Assembly: GCA_045579305.1 (NCBI GenBank)
Contig: JAZNLY010000101.1
Span: 1-27,122, forward strand
DNA: 27,122 nucleotides
Direction of reading: 5' to 3'
From: Fimenecus sp045579305
Lineage (GTDB): Bacteria > Bacillota > Clostridia > Oscillospirales > Acutalibacteraceae
Position numbers and translations under genes: made by a program. A model generated the notes under the pieces. It had not been told where the DNA came from. It was given only the letters and a program-made list of their open reading frames with translations, and made no database searches. Positions 21,973-27,122 of the stretch are shown one piece after another; within the stretch, counting starts at the first letter, position 1; each line of letters begins with the position of its first letter.

Positions 21973-24792
21973 TTATAATATCTTTTTCAAATATTGACCC
22001 GTATATGATTTTTTACATTTAGCAACTTCTTCGGGAGTACCACAGGTGACGATTTTGCCACCCTTGTCTCCGCCTTCTGGACCTAAATCAATAATATAGT
22101 CAGCAGTTTTAATCATATCAAGGTTATGTTCAATAACAACTATTGTATTGCCTGATTCTACTATTCTCTGAAGCACTTCAATAAGTTTGTGCACATCAGC
22201 GGTATGAAGACCAGTTGTAGGTTCATCAAGAATATATATAGTTTTACCTGTTGAACGTTTTGAAAGTTCAGTAGCCAACTTCACTCGTTGCGCCTCACCA
22301 CCCGAGAGTGTTGTTGCAGATTGACCAAGTTTAATATAACCTAAACCAACATCATAAAGAGTTTGAAGTTTTCTCTTGATTTTTGGTATATGTTCAAAGA
22401 ATCCAAGTGCTTCCTCAACAGTCATTTCCAATACATCGTGTATATTTTTACCTTTATAGGTTACTTCCAGTGTTTCACGATTATATCTTGCACCATTACA
22501 AACTTCACATGGTACATAAACATCTGCAAGGAAATGCATTTCAATTCTTAAAATACCATCTCCTTCACAAGCTTCACATCTTCCACCTTTAACGTTGAAA
22601 GAAAATCTTCCTGCATTATAGCCACGTATTTTTGCATCCTGAGTAGAAGCAAATAATTCTCGTATATCCGTAAAAACTCCTGTATAAGTTGCAGGATTTG
22701 AACGAGGTGTTCTGCCAATTGGAGACTGGTCAATATTGATAACCTTATCGAGATGTTCAAGTCCAGTAATAGATTCAAATTTACCTTTTGGTTTTTTCGC
22801 ATTATTAAGTTCGTTTGCTAAATGCTTATATAAAATTTCATTAATCAATGAAGATTTACCCGAACCGGAAACACCTGTAACACAGTTAAAGCATCCAAGC
22901 GGAAAACCAACATCGATTTTCTTTAAATTATTTTCAGCGGCACCTTTAACAGTTAACCATTTACCGTTTCCGGAATGTCTTTGTTCTGGTACAAGTATTT
23001 TTCTTTCACCCGCAAGATATTTACCGGTTATTGACTCATCGCAAGCAATTATATCGTCAACTGTACCAGAGCATACAACTTCTCCGCCGTGAACACCTGC
23101 ACCAGGACCGATATCAACAATATAATCTGCAGTTCTTATTGTATCTTCGTCGTGCTCAACGACAATAAGAGTGTTACCCATATCACGTAGATTTTTAAGT
23201 GTATCTAACAGTTTGTCGTTATCTCGTTGGTGCAAACCAATACTTGGTTCATCAAGAATGTAAACAACACCCATAAGGGAAGAACCAATCTGAGTAGCCA
23301 GTCTAATTCTCTGACTCTCGCCACCTGAAAGAGTGCCTGATGAACGAGACAGGGTGAGATATTCAAGACCAACACTCTTTAAAAAATTCAATCGACTTTT
23401 TATTTCTTTTAAAATAGATTCCGAAATAAACTCTTCTTTTTCTGATAGTTGCAAATTATTTATAAAATCAATTGCTGATACAACAGACATATCGCAGAAT
23501 TGACTTATATTTTTACCACCAACTGTAACAGACAAAATTTCAGGTTTTAGTCGTGTGCCCATGCAATCAGGACAGCAACAAGCGGTCATTACCTGTTCTA
23601 TTTCCCATTTTGACCAGTCACTTGTTGTTTCCTTATATCTTCTCTCAAGGTTATTAATAATACCTTCAAACTCTGTACAGTACGTTCCTGACCCGTACAA
23701 AGTAGAACGAGTCATTTTAAGCTTATGCTTTGTTCCGTATAAAATAGCATTAAGACCATCTTCTGGGATTTCATTAATCGGGGTCTTTAATGTAAACCCA
23801 TATTCATCACCAAGAGCATTATAATACATCGCAGAAATTGAACCTTTTTCAGCTTTTCCCCAGCCAGCTGCACAGATTGCACCCTCACTAATTGAAAGAC
23901 TTTTATTAGGTATAACAAGGTCAGGATTTACCTTCATAAAAGTGCCTAATCCTGTACAAGTAGAACATGCACCATAAGGGTTGTTAAATGAGAACATTCT
24001 TGGAGAAAGTTCATCCATACTTATTCCGTGTTCAGGACAAGCAAAATTTAGTGAATAAAGATACTCCTTGTCTCCGATGACGTCAATAATTACATTGCCA
24101 CCGGAGTGTTGAGTAGTTGTTTCAATTGAATCGGCAAGTCGAGTTCTTATCCCATCTTTAACAACTAATCTGTCAACAATAATTTCAATAGTATGTTTAT
24201 AGGTTTTAGGAAGTTTCATATCTTCCACAAGCTCAGTAATTTCACCATCAATTCTTGCCCTGACAAAACCGTTTTTTAAAGCATTTGCTAATTCTTTTGT
24301 ATGCTCACCTTTTTTTCCTTTAACAATTGGTGCAAGAATCTGAAACTTTGTTCCCTCCGGCAAACTCAAAATTGTATCGACAATCTGGTCTACTGTCTGC
24401 TGTTTTATCTCTCTTCCACAAACAGGACAATGTGGAATACCAATACGAGCATATAACAAACGAAGATAGTCGTATATTTCCGTTACAGTCCCAACAGTTG
24501 AACGAGGGTTTTTTGATGTGGTTTTCTGGTCAATTGAAATCGCCGGAGATAACCCTTCAATTGATTCAACATCCGGCTTTTCCATCTGTCCAAGAAACAT
24601 TCTTGCATATGACGACAAAGACTCGATATATCTTCGTTGACCCTCTGCATAAATAGTATCAAAAGCCAGTGATGATTTGCCCGAACCTGACAAACCGGTA
24701 AACACAACAAGTTTATCCCTTGGGATTTCAACATCTATATTTTTAAGATTATTCTCTTTTGCACCTTTAACTATAATTTTATCGTGTATCAT
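21973..24792 (-). CDS. uvrA: Excinuclease ABC subunit A
   Basis: This 939-aa DNA-damage sensor of nucleotide excision repair is a double ABC ATPase that finds lesions and loads UvrB. Two Walker A motifs are present (FTGLSGSGKSS near residue 32, VTGVSGSGKSS near 640). So are two ABC signatures (TLSGGESQRIRLA and TLSGGEAQRVKLA) and two Walker B stretches (VYILDEPSIGLH and IYILDEPTTGLH). Zinc modules are CPVCG, CPEHG...CSTCTG and CEACEGDG...CEVCNG. Length is standard (about 940). The ribosome site is weak (AGG about eight bases upstream). It follows uvrB by 13 bases, and translation probably benefits from coupling. Confidence 0.98.
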   Translation of the reverse strand: MIHDKIIVKGAKENNLKNIDVEIPRDKLVVFTGLSGSGKSSLAFDTIYAEGQRRYIESLSSYARMFLGQMEKPDVESIEGLSPAISIDQKTTSKNPRSTVGTVTEIYDYLRLLYARIGIPHCPVCGREIKQQTVDQIVDTILSLPEGTKFQILAPIVKGKKGEHTKELANALKNGFVRARIDGEITELVEDMKLPKTYKHTIEIIVDRLVVKDGIRTRLADSIETTTQHSGGNVIIDVIGDKEYLYSLNFACPEHGISMDELSPRMFSFNNPYGACSTCTGLGTFMKVNPDLVIPNKSLSISEGAICAAGWGKAEKGSISAMYYNALGDEYGFTLKTPINEIPEDGLNAILYGTKHKLKMTRSTLYGSGTYCTEFEGIINNLERRYKETTSDWSKWEIEQVMTACCCPDCMGTRLKPEILSVTVGGKNISQFCDMSVVSAIDFINNLQLSEKEEFISESILKEIKSRLNFLKSVGLEYLTLSRSSGTLSGGESQRIRLATQIGSSLMGVVYILDEPSIGLHQRDNDKLLDTLKNLRDMGNTLIVVEHDEDTIRTADYIVDIGPGAGVHGGEVVCSGTVDDIIACDESITGKYLAGERKILVPEQRHSGNGKWLTVKGAAENNLKKIDVGFPLGCFNCVTGVSGSGKSSLINEILYKHLANELNNAKKPKGKFESITGLEHLDKVINIDQSPIGRTPRSNPATYTGVFTDIRELFASTQDAKIRGYNAGRFSFNVKGGRCEACEGDGILRIEMHFLADVYVPCEVCNGARYNRETLEVTYKGKNIHDVLEMTVEEALGFFEHIPKIKRKLQTLYDVGLGYIKLGQSATTLSGGEAQRVKLATELSKRSTGKTIYILDEPTTGLHTADVHKLIEVLQRIVESGNTIVVIEHNLDMIKTADYIIDLGPEGGDKGGKIVTCGTPEEVAKCKKSYTGQYLKKIL

Positions 24793-24805
24793 TTTAATAA
24801 CCTGT

Positions 24806-26752
24806 CTATTTCTCTGATTTTAGTTTTTCAATTTTATCTCTCAGATAAGCGGCATGTTCAAATTCAAGGATTTTTGCAGCTGCTTTCATTTCTTCAGTAA
24901 GACGGACAATCAACTTATGTTTTTCATCACGACTGAGTTTTCGTTTTCCTGATTTATCACGACTTGAAATCTCAAGAACATCACGAACATCTTTTGTAAT
25001 TGTCTGTGGTACAATTCCGTTTGCATCATTATAAGCAATCTGAATCTCCCGACGTCGATAAGTTTCGCTGATGGCTTTTTCCATTGAATTAGTAACATTA
25101 TCAGCGTACATAATTACATGGCCATTAGCATTTCGTGCCGCACGACCGATAATCTGGATGAGAGATGTTTCTGAACGTAAAAAGCCTTCTTTATCAGCAT
25201 CAAGAATTGCGATTAACGACACTTCAGGAATATCCAAACCTTCTCGTAAAAGATTAATACCAACCAAAACATCAAATTCACCTAAACGTAAATCACGAAT
25301 AAGCTCCATTCGTTCTATTGTGTCAATATCATAGTGCATATATCGAACTTTGATACCATGTTGTGACAAATAATCAGTAAGATTCTCTGCCATTTTCTTG
25401 GTAAGGGTAGTTACAAGAATTCTTTCTTTCTTTTCAACTCGGACATAGATTTCAGAAATTAAATCATCAATCTGACCCTCTGTACTTCTGACAGTAATTT
25501 CAGGGTCAAGAAGTCCTGTGGGACGAATAACCTGTTCAGCAATCTGAATGCTTTTTTCTTTTTCATAAGGTCCGGGAGTAGCACTTACAAATATTTTTTG
25601 GTGAGTTTTATCATAAAACTCATCAAAGGTTAATGGTCTGTTATCATATGCAGAGGGCAAACGGAACCCAAAGTTAATCAAACTCTCTTTCCGTGAACGG
25701 TCTCCACCATACATACCACGAACTTGTGGTAATGTGACATGGGATTCATCAACAAATAAAACATAATCATCAGGAAAATAATCTAATAATGTGAATGGTG
25801 GTTCACCTGTTTTTCTACCTGACATTATTGCTGAATAGTTTTCAATACCTTTACAGAATCCGGTTTCTCGAAGCATTTCCATATCATATTCCGTTCTCTG
25901 TCGAATTCTCTGCGCCTCAATCAATTTACCTTCTTTTTCAAAGGCAGCAACCTGCAATTCCATTTCATCATTAATTTTCTTAAGAGCATCCTCCATTTTT
26001 TCAGGTGAAACAACATAGTGAGATGCAGGATAAATCGCAACATGGGATACAACGTTTTTCACCGAACCTGTAAGGGGGTTAATTTCACTGATTCTATCAA
26101 TTTCATCACCGAAAAATTCAACTCTTATGGCTGAATCATTTGAATAAACGGGAAAAATTTCAACAATATCCCCTCTTACTCTGAATTTGTTTCTTATAAA
26201 GTTTATATCATTTCGTTCATATTGAATTTCAACAAGTTTTTGAATAAAATCATCACGATTTTTTTCCATTCCAGTACGTAATGAAATAACCATACTTTTA
26301 TAATCTATCGGGTCACCTAATGAGTATATACAAGACACACTTGCTACAATAATTACATCTCGTCTTTCCGATAATGCAGATGTTGCCGAGTGACGTAATT
26401 TATCAATCTCATCGTTTATGGCTGAATCTTTCTCAATATAAGTATCTGTTGTTGCAATATACGCTTCGGGTTGATAATAATCGTAATATGAGACAAAATA
26501 TTCAACTGCATTTTCAGGAAAAAATTCCTTAAACTCAGCACAAAGCTGACCAGCAAGAGTTTTATTGTGTGCAAGAACAAGTGTAGGACGATTAAGTTTA
26601 GCAATAATATTAGCCATAGTAAATGTCTTGCCGGAACCTGTTACACCCAGCAGAGTCTGTTCTTTATAACCTTTTTCAATACCATCAACAAGCTTATCAA
26701 TTGCCTGCGGTTGGTCACCTGTCGGTTTATAATCACTTATTAACTTAAACAT
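24806..26752 (-). CDS. uvrB: Excinuclease ABC subunit B
   Basis: This 648-aa helicase-like repair protein verifies damage delivered by UvrA and recruits UvrC. It shows Walker A GVTGSGKTF (about 38-46) and the damage-probing beta-hairpin region SYYDYYQPEAYIATTDTYIE. FVDESHVTLPQ is the DEAD-like box, SATPGPYE follows, and QIIGRAARN is motif VI. The UVR domain for UvrC contact (about 613-648, VRLTEEMKAAAKILEFEHAA) closes the protein. GAGG lies six bases before the ATG. It is the first gene of uvrB-uvrA, with its own promoter and a LexA-type box at the transcription start. Confidence 0.98.
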   Translation of the reverse strand: MFKLISDYKPTGDQPQAIDKLVDGIEKGYKEQTLLGVTGSGKTFTMANIIAKLNRPTLVLAHNKTLAGQLCAEFKEFFPENAVEYFVSYYDYYQPEAYIATTDTYIEKDSAINDEIDKLRHSATSALSERRDVIIVASVSCIYSLGDPIDYKSMVISLRTGMEKNRDDFIQKLVEIQYERNDINFIRNKFRVRGDIVEIFPVYSNDSAIRVEFFGDEIDRISEINPLTGSVKNVVSHVAIYPASHYVVSPEKMEDALKKINDEMELQVAAFEKEGKLIEAQRIRQRTEYDMEMLRETGFCKGIENYSAIMSGRKTGEPPFTLLDYFPDDYVLFVDESHVTLPQVRGMYGGDRSRKESLINFGFRLPSAYDNRPLTFDEFYDKTHQKIFVSATPGPYEKEKSIQIAEQVIRPTGLLDPEITVRSTEGQIDDLISEIYVRVEKKERILVTTLTKKMAENLTDYLSQHGIKVRYMHYDIDTIERMELIRDLRLGEFDVLVGINLLREGLDIPEVSLIAILDADKEGFLRSETSLIQIIGRAARNANGHVIMYADNVTNSMEKAISETYRRREIQIAYNDANGIVPQTITKDVRDVLEISSRDKSGKRKLSRDEKHKLIVRLTEEMKAAAKILEFEHAAYLRDKIEKLKSEK

Positions 26753-26763
26753 ATTTTACCTCG

Positions 26764-26777
26764 CGCACATTTGTTCT
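26764..26777 (-). promoter_or_regulatory. LexA (SOS) box of uvrBA
   Basis: The minus strand reads AGAACAAATGTGCG, which agrees with the Bacillus-type LexA consensus CGAACRNRYGTTYG in 12 of 14 positions. It lies between the uvrB -10 element and the ribosome site, covering the expected transcription start. uvrBA is a known SOS target in Firmicutes, so DNA-damage induction is well supported. Confidence 0.75.
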
Positions 26778-26780
26778 TTA

Positions 26781-26809
26781 ATTATACAATATTATAAAAT
26801 TATAATCAA
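26781..26809 (-). promoter_or_regulatory. Sigma-A promoter of uvrBA
   Basis: The minus strand has TTGATT (complement of 26804-26809), a 17-base spacer and a perfect TATAAT (complement of 26781-26786). The LexA box follows directly. Confidence 0.8.
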
Positions 26810-26879
26810 CAGGAATAATGAAATTATTATACAAATTATAACTGATAAAACAATCTATACATACTTCAGCCGTTGTAAA

Positions 26880-26895
26880 TTTTGTGTGCACAAAA
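26880..26895. repeat. Operator-like palindrome TTTTGTG-TG-CACAAAA
   Basis: This is a perfect 7-2-7 inverted repeat between the divergent promoters of uvrB and the Gfo/Idh-type gene. It lies 36 bases upstream of the -35 of the latter. The GTG/CAC core stands out from the AT-rich surroundings. An activator or LacI-type site for the oxidoreductase gene is possible, but no regulator is identified. Confidence 0.4.
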
Positions 26896-26931
26896 ATATA
26901 TATTTGGATAATCGAATAGTAATATTTTTTC

Positions 26932-26959
26932 TTTACATTTTGTTTATATATGGTATAAT
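26932..26959 (+). promoter_or_regulatory. Promoter of the Gfo/Idh/MocA-type gene
   Basis: TTTACA (26932-26937), a 16-base spacer ending in TGG and a perfect TATAAT (26954-26959) form a strong extended -10 promoter. It lies about 37 bases upstream of the ATG at 26996. Confidence 0.8.
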
Positions 26960-26995
26960 TTTTTTAATTTAATTACACATTAGTGAGATGATATT

Positions 26996-27122
26996 ATGTC
27001 TGAACCAATTACAGCTATTATTGTTGGTGCAGGTCACAGAGCATTGGTTTACTCTGAACTTGCAATAACAAATCCTGAACTTTTAAAAATCGTGGGTGTT
27101 GCTGACCCAAATCCTTTAAGAA
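26996..27122 (+). CDS. Gfo/Idh/MocA-family oxidoreductase (N-terminal fragment, cut by window edge)
   Basis: Only the first 42 codons are present. They encode the start of a Rossmann fold, AIIVGAGHRALVYSELA, then KIVGVADPNP, where the acidic residue after the second beta strand should contact the NAD(P) ribose. This pattern is typical of Gfo/Idh/MocA dehydrogenases, which act mainly on sugars and inositols. GTGAGATG (26983-26990) is a weak ribosome site. The substrate cannot be inferred from this fragment. It is divergent from uvrB and has its own strong promoter. Confidence 0.75.
   Translation, partial: MSEPITAIIVGAGHRALVYSELAITNPELLKIVGVADPNPLR

Noticed and set aside
22363..23824. Plus-strand open frames across uvrA
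   Set aside because: They are shadows of a highly conserved gene on the opposite strand with no independent support.
1..27122. CRISPR array, insertion sequence, prophage, toxin-antitoxin or defence island
   Set aside because: No regularly spaced repeats, transposase, integrase, or toxin-antitoxin gene pair was seen; base composition and codon use look even throughout.

Overview
The window is AT-rich DNA (about one third G+C by eye). It reads as the chromosome of a strictly anaerobic, low-GC Gram-positive bacterium of the class Clostridia, probably a gut Ruminococcaceae/Oscillospirales-type organism. The grounds are two rubrerythrins (one classical, one 'reverse'), a PerR-type regulator, a type I dockerin on a secreted enzyme, Gram-positive AGGAGG-like ribosome binding sites, textbook sigma-A promoters and a Bacillus-type LexA box. 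It holds 20 complete genes, one gene cut by the right edge and one short gene remnant. I see no tRNA, rRNA, transposon, phage gene or CRISPR array. The longest gene-free stretches are about 250 bases: 21720-21972 (gene remnant and terminators) and 26753-26995 (divergent promoters).

Layout. 1-1667 (minus strand): classical rubrerythrin, a cupin protein and a maltose/galactoside-type O-acetyltransferase. 1795-4590 (plus): asparagine synthetase asnB followed 12 bases later by L-lactate dehydrogenase. 4631-9350 (minus): an operon of typA/bipA, a divergent MreB-like gene and a secreted neutral-ceramidase-like protein. 9500-12318 (plus): a DUF4091 (GH123-like) protein overlapping a RodA/FtsW-family SEDS glycosyltransferase. 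12345-15972 (minus): a DivIVA-like coiled-coil protein, a fumarase-type beta subunit without its alpha partner, and the PcrA/UvrD helicase. 16123-17094 (plus): a membrane-anchored alpha/beta hydrolase. 17138-20459 (minus): a GHL10 (DigH/YngK-like) lipoprotein and a dockerin-bearing glucosaminidase. 20549-21719 (plus): perR, reverse rubrerythrin and a small zinc-ribbon protein, behind a Fur/PerR-type palindrome. 21973-26752 (minus): uvrB-uvrA behind a LexA box. 26996-end (plus): start of a Gfo/Idh/MocA oxidoreductase.

How the genes work together. Oxygen and peroxide defence appears at both the left edge (rubrerythrin) and in the perR operon. DNA repair is represented by SOS-controlled uvrBA and by pcrA. 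Several unlinked transcription units concern the cell envelope: the SEDS polymerase, the MreB-like protein, the DivIVA-like protein, the glucosaminidase and the GHL10 lipoprotein. Four convergent gene pairs are separated by compact hairpin terminators, most of which can serve both strands. Much of the window is ordinary core genome. The more unusual points are the degenerate MreB-like protein, the orphan fumarase beta subunit, the dockerin on a wall hydrolase, the ceramidase-like secreted protein and a decayed rubrerythrin tail behind the perR operon. I found no clear case of a wholly new system.
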